Below the pieces are notes generated by a model, which did not search any database, was not told the origin of the DNA, and saw only the letters and a program-made list of their open reading frames with translations. Positions 1 to 8,172 of a stretch of DNA of 64,000 bases are shown here, piece after piece (position 1 is the stretch's first letter; every line of letters begins with the position of its first letter). A program made the position numbers and the translations under genes. This DNA is from Tolypothrix tenuis PCC 7101 (lineage in GTDB: Bacteria > Cyanobacteriota > Cyanobacteriia > Cyanobacteriales > Nostocaceae): NCBI RefSeq assembly GCF_002368295.1, contig NZ_AP018248.1, positions 372,001 through 436,000 of the forward strand, written 5' to 3'.

Positions 1-641
1 CCATCGGCAAAACTTTTCACAGTTTCTACCGCTAAAGAACGACCTTCAGCTACGGTTTGCACAAACTGCTGATAACTAACATCAATCAATTCTTGTAGAA
101 TACCTTGTTCCGGTTCCGTCAGTTCCCGATCAAATGCCAAAATATCTTTGTAAGGGCCGGATTTAATGACTTTAAAGGAAACACCGATTTTATCTAACAA
201 GCGTTCTAAGTTATTGCCACGCAAAATTACACCAATGCTACCCGTAATTGTACCAGGATTAGCCATGATGTACTCGGCTCCCATGCCAATGTAGACACCG
301 CCAGAAGCCGAAATATTACCAAAACTGGCAACAATTTTCATCTTCTCCCGCAAACGTTTGAGGGCACTGTAAATTTCTTGAGAATCTCCCACCGTACCGC
401 CAGGGCTATCAATCCGCAGCAGTAACGCCGGAAACTTCTTTTCCTCTACCGTTTTCAGTGCTTCCAGAACCCGTTTACGAGTGCCACCAGAAATTGCACC
501 ATTAATTTCAATTCGCGCTATTTGTTTACTAAACCTGGGCTTAAAAGGCCAAACCATAACAGTCATTAAATCTCGTAATACACCCAATATAGAATGCCCA
601 GTGGTCAGACGACCTGCTTTTGTCAGCATCAAGTAATGCAC
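1..641 (-). CDS. sppA: Signal peptide peptidase SppA, S49 family (3' end outside window)
   Basis: Reads leftward and runs off the window start, so the C-terminus is missing (about 213 residues present; the short SppA type is usually around 270). The family cleaves remnant signal peptides in or at the cytoplasmic membrane. Visible: a substrate-pocket stretch with IDSPGG, then the S49 core ASFGNISASGGVY in which the Ser of SASGG is the likely nucleophile, then SGPYKD, whose Lys fits the general base of the Ser/Lys dyad. I chose the GTG start at 641 because GGAGG lies 9 bases upstream and an in-frame stop lies just before it; an ATG (MLTKAG) four codons later is possible. In cyanobacteria SppA is also linked to phycobilisome or light acclimation; that role is inference. 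Confidence 0.93.
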   Translation of the reverse strand, partial: MHYLMLTKAGRLTTGHSILGVLRDLMTVMVWPFKPRFSKQIARIEINGAISGGTRKRVLEALKTVEEKKFPALLLRIDSPGGTVGDSQEIYSALKRLREKMKIVASFGNISASGGVYIGMGAEYIMANPGTITGSIGVILRGNNLERLLDKIGVSFKVIKSGPYKDILAFDRELTEPEQGILQELIDVSYQQFVQTVAEGRSLAVETVKSFAD

Positions 642-1071
642 AGGTACTATCCTCCACTAAACTTTAAGGAAGTTTTTAGATTGAAATAGCTATTTATTGA
701 AAGTTATTGAAAGCTGCGGGAAACTCCATCCCCTTTTGGGTGGAGAGGGACAGCCGCCCCGCCGCTTGGGGCATTGGGCATTGGGGAGGCAGTGCGATGG
801 GCGGGTTTCCCGACTTGTAGCAACTGCCGTCATTGGTAATTTCTTCCCCATGCTCAAAAACTCCATCCCCTTGTAGGTGGAGTTTTTCATTTAGTATTTT
901 CATTTTTATTCAGCTTGCAAAAACTCAGAATCTCAAAAATCAATAACTCAAGTTGAGTGTGTAGCACCATTGCCACAAACACTTAACCTGTTTTTAACTT
1001 TAGTATAAATAATAGTGCTAAGTTGCAGAGACGCGATGAATCGCCCAGGTGGAGAGACGCGATGAACATAC
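642..1071. other. Intergenic region with degenerate repeats
   Basis: No convincing gene. It holds a GC-rich patch with GGGCATT-type heptamers (about 765-790), two related CTCCATCCCCTT pieces (about 725 and 861), and two truncated copies of the palindromic AGACGCGAT repeat (about 1029-1068), the second interrupted by the mobile element that begins at 1072. Two overlapping short reverse frames here are made of repeat sequence and are not called. Confidence 0.6.
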
Positions 1072-1480
1072 GTGTCAACTTAAGCTAAAAGCTATATAGG
1101 GCGGGCGTTGTACAAATACCTCGCGCCCTCATCCCCTAACCCCTTCTCCCTCAGGGAGAAGGGGAACTAAATCTCTTGCTCCCCTCTCCTGGTGGGCTAT
1201 CCATTAGTCACATCTTTCTTTACAATCTTGAAATGCTTATTTTGTGGGCATCTTGAACACTGAGGTGTCAAACATACTTGACAGATTAACTCTTAGTCTT
1301 CTCGCTAAAATTAGGTTTTTATTGAGAATTGATGACGAAGGAATCAGGGTTATAAAAAGCGTGAGTGAATACTCTCGTAAATGTTGAGAAAGATCCGGGT
1401 AATGGATAGCCTGGTGGGAGAGGGGTTGGGGGTGAGGGCGAAACCTTGCACAAGAGCGGGTTTCACGTTAAGTTGACACC
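1072..1480. mobile_element. 187-bp miniature inverted-repeat element, copy 1, carrying a nested insertion
   Basis: The ends are inverted copies of GTGTCAACTTAA. Removing the nested 213-bp element and one 9-bp duplication leaves about 187 bases that match, in reverse orientation, the block at 6148-6334, including GGGCGGGCGTTGTACAAATA and CTCATCCCCTAACCCCTTC. It has no coding capacity. It is inserted inside a copy of the AGACGCGATGAATCGCGTCT palindrome: pieces of that repeat lie on both sides. It is probably a non-autonomous element moved by a transposase elsewhere; no family is assigned. Confidence 0.8.
1197..1409. mobile_element. 213-bp MITE with terminal inverted repeats and 9-bp target duplication
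   Basis: Starts CTATCCATTA and ends TAATGGATAG, a perfect 10-bp inverted repeat; the similarity continues to about 23 bp with four mismatches (ATCTTTCT inside both ends). It is flanked by CCTGGTGGG at 1188-1196 and again at 1410-1418, a perfect 9-bp direct repeat. The other copy of the host repeat (6148-6334) has no such insert, so this is an insertion with a reconstructed empty site. It has no ORF. A 9-bp duplication fits several DDE transposase families (for example IS4-type); the parent IS is not in the window. Confidence 0.88.
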
Positions 1481-1484
1481 AATG

Positions 1485-1509
1485 CGCGATGAATCGCGTC
1501 TGTACAAGA
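1485..1509. repeat. Palindromic GCGATGAATCGCGTCTGTACAAG repeat (half copy)
   Basis: Right half of the dispersed palindrome AGACGCGATGAATCGCGTCT, followed by TGTACAAG, directly right of the 187-bp element. Fuller copies lie at 3812-3835, 5341-5360, 32124-32143 and 32157-32176. Confidence 0.6.
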
Positions 1510-1649
1510 GACTGCATTTTGCTTTAATTAATAAAATTCCAAGAATGCCCATCCAGAGCTAATTGAGGATAAGCATCCTTTAATTGTGAAATATAAATAC
1601 TTATAGATTGGTCAGCCAATCAAAAATTGAATATGCTAATTCACTCAAC

Positions 1650-1946
1650 TTAAGAATCAATGCGGAGAATTTGACACCGATAATAAGCGTAAACGTCAAA
1701 CAGCGCTCCCACAAAACTACAAGTTAAACTAATAACAAATAAGCCACGCAGAGGCGTACCACTACCAAAGGTAGCGAGAAAATGTATAATTTGTTGAGCG
1801 ATCGCTTCATTAATGCCTTGTAACCCGGGGATATGACCCAACAGGGATACCACAAGCAAGAAGCCACCAACTAAGAGCATGGGTAAAGAAAAACTAAAGA
1901 CAATCGTAAGTAGTAGAGAACGGAGAAAGTTAGTAAACACAGTCAT
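1650..1946 (-). CDS. Small membrane protein, unrecognised (98 aa)
   Basis: Function not recognised. Two or three hydrophobic stretches are visible: residues about 8-40 (rich in L, V, F, G) and about 68-90, separated by a short amphipathic part (INEAIAQQIIHFLATFG). The C-terminus, YYRCQILRID, is polar. This layout suggests a small integral membrane protein. It stands alone, reverse strand, between a repeat-rich gap and the forward mlaE-type gene. Length and composition look like the many short conserved hypothetical membrane proteins of cyanobacteria, but I could not confirm conservation. The ATG start at 1946 has no strong ribosome binding site. Confidence 0.65.
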   Translation of the reverse strand: MTVFTNFLRSLLLTIVFSFSLPMLLVGGFLLVVSLLGHIPGLQGINEAIAQQIIHFLATFGSGTPLRGLFVISLTCSFVGALFDVYAYYRCQILRIDS

Positions 1947-2235
1947 TGAGACAACACTCCGCGGTTAGGGTAGACAATAGCGATAAAAGCTGCAATGTCA
2001 TCTTCTACAATACGTGCGATCGCTCCTCAGCAACCAAGATGTCAAAAATCTTAAGTTTTCATTAAAAAAAAGTCTGATCTCACAGATGAGTTTGGTTCAG
2101 CATAAATAGACTAAGAAGCGAGCCAAACCTTTATGATATATAGATTGTAGTTTATAGTTATCATCCAAAAGCAATTCCAGCTTGCTCAAAAAACGCTTAA
2201 TTTTATGAGACGAGCTTTAAAGTAAGTTAATGTTT

Positions 2236-2435
2236 GGCATGGGGCATGGGGCATGGGGCATTGGGCATTGGGCATTGGGCATTGGGGACTGAGTAAGGCA
2301 AAGGGGCAGGGGGCAGGGAGCAGGGGGAAAATTCTTCATTCCCATTACCAATTACCAATTACCAATTACCCATTACCCATTCCCCATGCCCTATGCCCCA
2401 TCCCCAATGCCCCATCCCAAACTTTTTCCATTTAC
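2236..2435. repeat. Heptameric repeat arrays (GGGCATT / ACCAATT types)
   Basis: Left block: tandem GGGCATG/GGGCATT units. Middle: GGGGCAGG stretches. Right block: ACCAATT and ACCCATT units followed by CCCCATG / CCCCAAT units, roughly the reverse complement of the left block, so a long hairpin is possible. Heptameric tandem repeats of this kind are established for heterocystous cyanobacteria. A 67-codon forward frame running through it is repeat-derived and is not called. The remaining gap (1947-2235) is AT-rich with no gene seen. Confidence 0.85.
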
Positions 2436-2498
2436 CAATTCCCTGAAGGCGTTTAGTTTCGCTATTCTTAAGGCAGTTACCGAGTTAGCTACAAAACA

Positions 2499-3296
2499 TT
2501 GAGTGAGACTACATCCAAATCCAGTCTAGGCGCGTGGGGTCAGCGGTTGCTGGCGGCGATTTTTTTGGGTGGACAAGTACTGGTTCACCTCCTACGAATC
2601 AGAATCCATTGGCGAAATACTAAAGAGCAAATGGCAGCAGTGGGCCCAGATTCGCTCTTTATTGCGCTGTTAACGGCGATTTTTGTGGGGGCTGTGTTTA
2701 CTATTCAGGTAGCACGGGAGTTTATTAACTTTGGGGCGGGAAATTTTGTTGGCGGTGTGCTGGCGGTAGCCTTAACCAGAGAACTTTCGCCTGTATTGAC
2801 AGCCGTAATTTTAGCGGGGCGAGTGGGTTCGGCTTTTGCGGCTGAAATTGGCACTATGCGGGTTACAGAGCAAATTGATGCTTTATTAATGCTCAGAACA
2901 GACCCCATTGATTACCTTGTGATTCCCCGTGTCTTAGCTTGTTGCATAATGTTGCCAATTTTAACTCTCTTGTCTTTGGTGACAGGGTTATTAGGGGGAA
3001 TGTTAATTGCCACAAATTTATACGGCATCGCTGATACTGTATTTCTCGACTCGGCGCGGAATCTGCTTGGTCTTTGGGATATTTTGAGCGCCATGATTAA
3101 GGCCTTTTGCTTTGGCATTTTAATCGCGGTAATTGGTTGTAGTTGGGGTTTAACAACAACCGGAGGCGCTAAAGGAGTAGGACAATCAACTACCACTGCT
3201 GTAGTAACAGCCTTGCTCATTATATTTGTAAGTAATTTTTTCCTTTCTTGGTTAATGTTTCAAGGCCCTGGTAGTGCATTGATCAAAGGGATGTAG
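2499..3296 (+). CDS. MlaE/TGD1-type ABC transporter permease
   Basis: A 265-residue membrane protein of the MlaE (YrbE) permease family, the membrane subunit of ABC systems that move phospholipids between membranes (MlaFEDB in proteobacteria, TGD1-2-3 in plastids). Family marks: the LTREL(S/A)PVLTAVILAGRVGSAFAAEIGTM-type segment at about residues 90-120, which includes the coupling region, then TEQIDAL and five to six hydrophobic helices. Start: a TTG at 2499 reads MSETTSKSSLG; no better in-frame ATG precedes the conserved part, and the ribosome binding site is weak, so the start is uncertain. The ATPase and MCE-domain partners are not in this window. It is followed by DUF3119, DUF3086 and plsY in the same direction, possibly a lipid/envelope cluster. 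Confidence 0.92.
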   Translation: MSETTSKSSLGAWGQRLLAAIFLGGQVLVHLLRIRIHWRNTKEQMAAVGPDSLFIALLTAIFVGAVFTIQVAREFINFGAGNFVGGVLAVALTRELSPVLTAVILAGRVGSAFAAEIGTMRVTEQIDALLMLRTDPIDYLVIPRVLACCIMLPILTLLSLVTGLLGGMLIATNLYGIADTVFLDSARNLLGLWDILSAMIKAFCFGILIAVIGCSWGLTTTGGAKGVGQSTTTAVVTALLIIFVSNFFLSWLMFQGPGSALIKGM

Positions 3297-3415
3297 CAAG
3301 ACTTTTCGGTTAAGGGGAAAAGGTAAAAGGGAAAAGGGTAAAATCACTCCACTGGCGACAACGCTATTAACCCGCGCAACCCAGTGGCTCTAAAATCCAA
3401 CATTTAATAATTGGT

Positions 3416-3802
3416 ATGACTAGTTCATTTGCGCCTAACTCTACATCTACAGTTGAACTCAAACCTAGCTACAATATCCCTGTAGTTTTGCTAGTTGCTT
3501 CGATTCCACTGCTGCTAGTTCAACCTTTAGTAGGCGGTGTCATTGGCTTGCTGGGTTTGTTTCTCATGTTTCAGGCTGGCATTATCCGGTTGCAATTTAC
3601 CGCCACAGACTTGGATCTTTACAGAGGCGACAAATTAATTCGGCGGTTTCCTTATCAAGAATGGCAAAATTGGCGGATATTTTGGCCAGGGATTCCGATT
3701 CTGTTTTACTTTAAAGAAATTAACAGCATTCACTTCTTGCCCATTTTATTTGACCCAAACACCCTCAAAGCTTGTTTAGAACAACGCTGTCCGCGTATTT
3801 AG
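3416..3802 (+). CDS. DUF3119 family membrane protein
   Basis: A 128-residue protein matching the cyanobacterial/plastid DUF3119 type. Two hydrophobic segments (about 22-36 and 38-56) form a hairpin. A soluble C-terminal part follows, with LQFTATDLDLYRG and WQNWRIFWPGIPILFYFKE, then a proline-containing end. This resembles a membrane-anchored PH-like fold, but that is inference. The ATG start at 3416 lies 120 bases after the MlaE-type gene on the same strand. Role unknown; the position beside a lipid-transport permease and plsY suggests an envelope or thylakoid function. Confidence 0.85.
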   Translation: MTSSFAPNSTSTVELKPSYNIPVVLLVASIPLLLVQPLVGGVIGLLGLFLMFQAGIIRLQFTATDLDLYRGDKLIRRFPYQEWQNWRIFWPGIPILFYFKEINSIHFLPILFDPNTLKACLEQRCPRI

Positions 3803-3811
3803 TGCTTTGCA

Positions 3812-3835
3812 ACAGACGCGATGAATCGCGTCTGT
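3812..3835. repeat. Palindromic AGACGCGATGAATCGCGTCT repeat
   Basis: A near-perfect dyad just after the DUF3119 gene, followed by TGTACAAG as in the other copies. Heptameric CCCCAGT/CCCCAAT units follow at about 3849-3893. Confidence 0.75.
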
Positions 3836-3987
3836 ACAAGAGTTTTTCCCATTCCCCAGTCCCCATCCCCAATCCCCAGCCCCCATTCCCCAATTAATAT
3901 AAAATGCAGACTTAGGACTTTTAGTCCAGGTCAATTGTATATTTCTGAAAGCTATTTATTCGCGTCATAGGAATTACACTATTATTT

Positions 3988-5283
3988 ATGAACCCAGAGG
4001 AATCTCAAACCCCAGAATCAATTGATGAGTGGTTGGCGCAAATAGAAGAGCCGAGCGAACCAGTTGCAGAGCCGGAAGACTCATCGGTTGACTCAGAGGC
4101 GGAAACAGAAGCACAAAATTTATTGGTGGACTCACAGCCCGATGACGCAACTTTGTCAGCACCAATTTCCCAAATAGAAGTAGAAGTTGCTACAGAGCCA
4201 ACAGAAGATGCAACTGAGTTACTTGTACCATTATTACCAGTGGAAACTGTGGCAGTGCGATCGCCAATAAATTCAGAATCCGCAGATAATTCTCTATATA
4301 CACAAGCAGCACAACAAGTTGCTGAGTTAGAAACTACCAAAGAAGCTCTCAAAGCCGAAATAGCTAATCTGCAAGCGACTTACAAAACTCTGCAAGCACA
4401 AGTTGGGGAAACTCAACAGACACTCAGTAAAATTGTGCAAGAGTCGCTCTCGCAATTAGAACAACGCAAACAAGCCCTGCAAATTTCCGTTGAACAGTTA
4501 GAACGCCGTCAAGAACGCATCCGTAATGAAATGCGTACCACATTTGCTGGCGCATCCCAAGACTTAGCAATTCGCGTCCAGGGTTTTAAAGATTACCTCA
4601 CAGGCAGTTTACAAGATTTAGCCGCCGCCGCCGAGCAGTTGCCGCTAGTACCGCCGCCAGTAATTGAACGAGAAAGGCCTATAGTCAAAGAGGTAAAGCC
4701 TGCTGTTGAATCTCAGCCAGGTATCCCCCAATTTGCCCCCCAGCAGTTTCAAGATACTACTAAGCAAATTCGCCGCCTCATTGACCAATATCGCAACAAA
4801 CCAGATTATTATGGCCCAGCTTGGCAACTGCGCCGCACCTTTGAGCCAGTCCACGCCGAACGAGTTGCTAACTGGTTTTTCACCCAAGGCGGTAGAGGTG
4901 CTTTGCGGACAATGGGTAGCCGCTTGCAGAATATCTTAATTTCTTCGGCGGTAATTTCTATCCTCAACAGTCTCTATGGCGATCGCGTCCGTGCTTTGAT
5001 ATTATCTAATACACCAGAACGTCTCGGTGAATGGCGGCGCGGCTTACAAGACTGTTTAGGCATCGGTCGTCCAGACTTTGGCCCAGATAGAGGAGTGGTA
5101 TTATTTGAAACTCCCGAAGCTGTCGCACAAAAAGCAGAGCGATTAGTTAAAGCCAATCAAATGCCTGTAATTATCATTGATGATTCCGAAGACCAAATTA
5201 GTCTAGGGTTACTGCAATTTCCTTTATGGCTAGCTTTTGCCCCAGACCCCAAAACAATGAGAAATTATGATGATGATTTTTAA
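3988..5283 (+). CDS. DUF3086 domain protein with coiled coil (431 aa)
   Basis: The N-terminal third (about 1-95) is acidic and low-complexity (repeated E, P, S, T, D), starting ESQTPESIDEWLAQIEEP. Residues about 105-185 form a long coiled coil rich in Q, E, L and K. A proline-rich linker (about 215-250) follows, and the C-terminal domain (about 255-431) carries the conserved DUF3086 features, including the PDYYGPAWQLRRTFEP region and a final VIIIDDSEDQISLGLLQFPLWLAF. Function unknown. The placement before plsY and after DUF3119 fits a gene order I associate with cyanobacteria. ATG start at 3988. Confidence 0.85.
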   Translation: MNPEESQTPESIDEWLAQIEEPSEPVAEPEDSSVDSEAETEAQNLLVDSQPDDATLSAPISQIEVEVATEPTEDATELLVPLLPVETVAVRSPINSESADNSLYTQAAQQVAELETTKEALKAEIANLQATYKTLQAQVGETQQTLSKIVQESLSQLEQRKQALQISVEQLERRQERIRNEMRTTFAGASQDLAIRVQGFKDYLTGSLQDLAAAAEQLPLVPPPVIERERPIVKEVKPAVESQPGIPQFAPQQFQDTTKQIRRLIDQYRNKPDYYGPAWQLRRTFEPVHAERVANWFFTQGGRGALRTMGSRLQNILISSAVISILNSLYGDRVRALILSNTPERLGEWRRGLQDCLGIGRPDFGPDRGVVLFETPEAVAQKAERLVKANQMPVIIIDDSEDQISLGLLQFPLWLAFAPDPKTMRNYDDDF

Positions 5284-5340
5284 TTAGTCATTAGTCATTG
5301 GTCAAGTATTATGGCTTTGGACTCTTGACTTTTTAAGTAC

Positions 5341-5360
5341 AGACGCGATTAATCGCGTCT
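5341..5360. repeat. Palindromic AGACGCGATTAATCGCGTCT repeat
   Basis: A perfect 20-bp dyad between the DUF3086 gene and plsY, followed by short TTTTGAC/TTTTGAA repeats up to the plsY start. Confidence 0.8.
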
Positions 5361-5393
5361 CTACAACTTTTGACTTTTGAATTTTGAATTGTT

Positions 5394-6074
5394 ATGGCTA
5401 TTTGGTTAAGTTTGTGCGGGGCGGTTTTAGTTGTAGCCTACCTACTGGGTTCTTTCCCTACAGGCTACATTGCAGTAAAGCAGTTAAAGGGTATTGATAT
5501 TCGGGAAGTTGGTTCCGGTTCCACTGGCGCAACAAATGTGCTGAGAACCTTGGGTAAAGGCCCTGGGGCATTTGTGCTATTAATTGATTGCTTGAAAGGT
5601 GTATTGGCGATCGCTCTAGTTTATCAGTTATTTCACCTGGCCCCAGTTTATAACTTAGTCCCCGCTACGGTAGATGCTAACCTTTGGCAACCCTGGTTAG
5701 TTACTTTAGCCGGATTATCAGTAGTTCTCGGACACAGCAAATCGATTTTTTTGGGCTTTAGCGGTGGTAAATCTGTCGCCACTGGTTTAGGGACTTTATT
5801 AGCGATCAGCTGGCAAGTAGGTTTAGCAACAGCAGGTGTATTTGCCCTTTTCTTTGCCATATCGCGCATCGTCTCCTTGGGTTCCATTGCAGGTGCGATC
5901 GCAGTAACAATTTTCATGATAGTTTTCCATCAACCCTTAGCTTGCATTCTCTATGCTTTTGTGGGTGGGTTGTATGTGATTATCCGCCACCGCAGCAATA
6001 TAGAACGTTTGCTTGCAGGCACAGAACCAAAAATTGGGCAAAAGGGAACGACGGAACCAGAACAACCTGCATAA
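5394..6074 (+). CDS. plsY: Glycerol-3-phosphate acyltransferase PlsY
   Basis: An integral membrane enzyme that transfers acyl from acyl-phosphate to sn-glycerol 3-phosphate, giving lysophosphatidate, the first step of bacterial phospholipid synthesis. The 226 residues fit the family. All three conserved PlsY loops are visible: GSFPTGYI at about 19-26, GSGSTGATNVLRTLGKGPG at about 41-59, and FSGGKSVATGLG at about 122-133. Five or six hydrophobic helices surround them. The C-terminus is a short polar tail. ATG start at 5394. A second, degenerate PlsY-like domain is fused to another enzyme at 62370 in this window. Confidence 0.96.
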   Translation: MAIWLSLCGAVLVVAYLLGSFPTGYIAVKQLKGIDIREVGSGSTGATNVLRTLGKGPGAFVLLIDCLKGVLAIALVYQLFHLAPVYNLVPATVDANLWQPWLVTLAGLSVVLGHSKSIFLGFSGGKSVATGLGTLLAISWQVGLATAGVFALFFAISRIVSLGSIAGAIAVTIFMIVFHQPLACILYAFVGGLYVIIRHRSNIERLLAGTEPKIGQKGTTEPEQPA

Positions 6075-6147
6075 ATTCATCATTCACACTCATGTGAATT
6101 AGAAACCAAGAATGCGATAGATGAGTAGGGGTGCGGGCAATACCAGT

Positions 6148-6334
6148 GGTGTCAACTTAACGTGAAACCCTCTTGGTTGCAAGGTTTCGCCCTCACCCTG
6201 TGCCCCTCGCCCACAGGGAAAGGGGAGCAAGAGATTTAGTTCCCCTTCTCCCGGGGGAGAAGGGGTTAGGGGATGAGGGCGCGAGGTATTTGTACAACGC
6301 CCGCCCTATATAGCTTTTAGCTTAAGTTGACACC
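6148..6334. mobile_element. 187-bp miniature inverted-repeat element, copy 2 (intact)
   Basis: Begins GGTGTCAACTTAA and ends with its inverse. It is the reverse-orientation counterpart of 1072-1480 without the 213-bp insert, and so gives the empty-site sequence for that insertion. It has no coding capacity. No clear target duplication is seen around either copy. Confidence 0.8.
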
Positions 6335-6763
6335 AATAGGGCAATGCCGTGCCCTCGAGAATATATTGATGTGTCGCCAACATTATTGGAATTGGGATAA
6401 TTTCAAAAATTAAATATGAGTCCGAGATAATCGCCTTTCTCGCAATAATTAATGTTGACATTAAAAAGCTTATTTTCAAAAGATTAATGCTATAGCTTTG
6501 CTATAAATTGTGATTCAAAAAACTAAATACAGTGTTTTATGACAAATTAACCAGAGGATTTTTGTCTCGCACAGAGGCGCATTCGGCGAAGCCGTTCCCG
6601 AAGGGTAGACGCAAAGAAGAACGTGCGACTGCGATTCAAAAATTGCTTGCTATGTTGACAAAAATTACTAAGGTAATCCCAGGTATTCAAATAACTTAAT
6701 TTCTAGAGAAAAGATATGTGTATAATAATGACTCATTGTTTGTTTTCCTAAGTGGAGAAACTA
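6335..6763. other. AT-rich upstream region of argG with a GC-rich repeat remnant
   Basis: No gene seen. At about 6574-6630 is a GC-rich block (CGGCGAAGCCGTTCCCGAAGG) of a type dispersed in cyanobacterial genomes; a related CCTTCGG / GCTACGCGAGCGGC motif occurs at about 45773-45793. The rest is AT-rich leader; the start-proximal part carries GGAG at 6754-6757, serving argG. Confidence 0.5.
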
Positions 6764-7963
6764 ATGGGTCGCGCCAAAAAGGTTGTCCTGGCTTATTCTG
6801 GGGGAGTTGATACTTCAGTGTGCATTCCTTACCTCAAAGAAGAGTGGGGTGTGGAAGAGGTAATTACGTTAGCAGCAGATTTAGGTCAAGGAGATGAATT
6901 AGAACCAGTTCGAGAAAAAGCTTTAAAATCGGGTGCAAGTGAATCTCTAGTAGCGGATGTTAAAGATAGTTTCGTTAAAGATTACGCGTTTGCAGCGATT
7001 CAAGCTAACGCCCTCTATGAAAATCGTTATCCTCTAGGAACTGCGCTCGCCCGTCCACTAATTGCCAAGATATTAGTAGAAACAGCAGAAAAATATGGTG
7101 CAGATGCGATCGCTCACGGTTGCACTGGTAAAGGTAACGATCAGGTACGCTTTGATGTTTCCTGTGCGGCGTTAAATCCTAATCTCAAAATCCTTGCACC
7201 TGCACGGGAATGGGGGATGAGTCGGGAGCAAACCATTGCCTATGGTGAACGCTATGGTATTCCCGCACCTGTAAAAAAATCTTCTCCATACAGTATTGAT
7301 AAAAATTTGCTCGGTCGTAGTATTGAAGCTGGGGTGCTGGAAGATCCAGCATTTGAACCACCAGAAGAAATTTATGAAATGACTAAAGCGATCGCAAATA
7401 CTCCCGATCAGCCTGAATATATTGAAATTGGTTTCCACAACGGGATTCCGACAACTCTCAACGGAGTGGCAAAAAACCCAGTTGAGCTGATTGAACAACT
7501 CAATCAACTAGCCGGAAATCACGGTATTGGGCGGATTGATATGATCGAAAACCGCTTGGTGGGTATTAAATCTCGGGAAATTTACGAATCCCCAGCAATG
7601 GTGGTATTAATTCAAGCACACCGAGATTTAGAAAGCTTAACCTTAACAGCAGATGTGAGCCACTACAAGCGCGGTATTGAAGAGACTTATACGCAATTAG
7701 TCTACAACGGTCTGTGGTACAGTCCCTTAAAAGCAGCCCTAGATGGGTTTATTCAAAAGACACAAGAACGAGTTTCTGGTACTGTACGGGTGAAACTGTT
7801 TAAAGGTAACGCTACCTTAGTCGGGCGCTGGAGTGATAATTCTCTTTATACCCCTGACTTAGCAACCTACGGCGCTGAAGACCAATTCGATCACAAAGCT
7901 GCTGAAGGCTTTATTTACGTTTGGGGTCTACCAACCCGGATTTGGGCACAGCAAAACAAGTAA
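6764..7963 (+). CDS. argG: Argininosuccinate synthase
   Basis: Joins citrulline and aspartate using ATP to form argininosuccinate, the penultimate step of arginine synthesis. The ATP pyrophosphatase loop AYSGGVDTSV is at about residues 9-18. HGCTGKGNDQVRF (about 117-129) and the SPYSIDKNLLGRSIE region (about 174-188) are also characteristic. Start: the frame is open from GTG 6752, but the ATG at 6764 gives the usual MGRAKKVVLAYSGG beginning and has GGAG 6 bases upstream, so I use it (399 aa, normal family length). It is separated from the convergent dedA-type gene by a strong hairpin. Confidence 0.97.
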   Translation: MGRAKKVVLAYSGGVDTSVCIPYLKEEWGVEEVITLAADLGQGDELEPVREKALKSGASESLVADVKDSFVKDYAFAAIQANALYENRYPLGTALARPLIAKILVETAEKYGADAIAHGCTGKGNDQVRFDVSCAALNPNLKILAPAREWGMSREQTIAYGERYGIPAPVKKSSPYSIDKNLLGRSIEAGVLEDPAFEPPEEIYEMTKAIANTPDQPEYIEIGFHNGIPTTLNGVAKNPVELIEQLNQLAGNHGIGRIDMIENRLVGIKSREIYESPAMVVLIQAHRDLESLTLTADVSHYKRGIEETYTQLVYNGLWYSPLKAALDGFIQKTQERVSGTVRVKLFKGNATLVGRWSDNSLYTPDLATYGAEDQFDHKAAEGFIYVWGLPTRIWAQQNK

Positions 7964-8107
7964 ATATCCAAGTAAAAGCAATACTACAAGGGATAGCGTT
8001 TTGAACTCAAAATTAGTTAAGGGGAAAAGGTTAAAGGTTAAGGGTTAAAGTTTTTTTCTTTCCCTTGAACCATTCCCCTTTTTCCCCTTAACCGAAAAGT
8101 ATTGAAA

Positions 8108-8153
8108 GTAAAAAGGCAAAAGCTCAAATAAATGAGGACTTTTGCCTTTTTAC
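8108..8153. terminator. Bidirectional terminator hairpin between argG and the DedA gene
   Basis: A perfect 15-bp stem (GTAAAAAGGCAAAAG at 8108-8122, its complement at 8139-8153) with a 16-base loop. A/T-rich arms supply U-tracts for both strands, fitting its place between convergent genes. Just upstream (8020-8095) is a purine/pyrimidine inverted pair of the GGGGAAAAGG / CCTTTTTCCCC type that recurs near 3314, 48568 and 56935. Confidence 0.8.
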
Positions 8154-8172
8154 TTTTTACTTTTTACTTAAA

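Noticed and set aside
690..903. Two overlapping reverse frames of 66 and 69 codons
   Set aside because: They run through repeat sequence with GGGCATT units and have low-complexity, cysteine/proline-rich translations; no ribosome binding site.
2253..2456. 67-codon forward frame upstream of the mlaE-type gene
   Set aside because: Made almost wholly of heptameric repeats (MGHWALGIGHWG...).
6335..6763. Possible tRNA or riboswitch upstream of argG
   Set aside because: No cloverleaf, TTC-arm or recognisable aptamer core was found by eye; only a repeat remnant and AT-rich leader.
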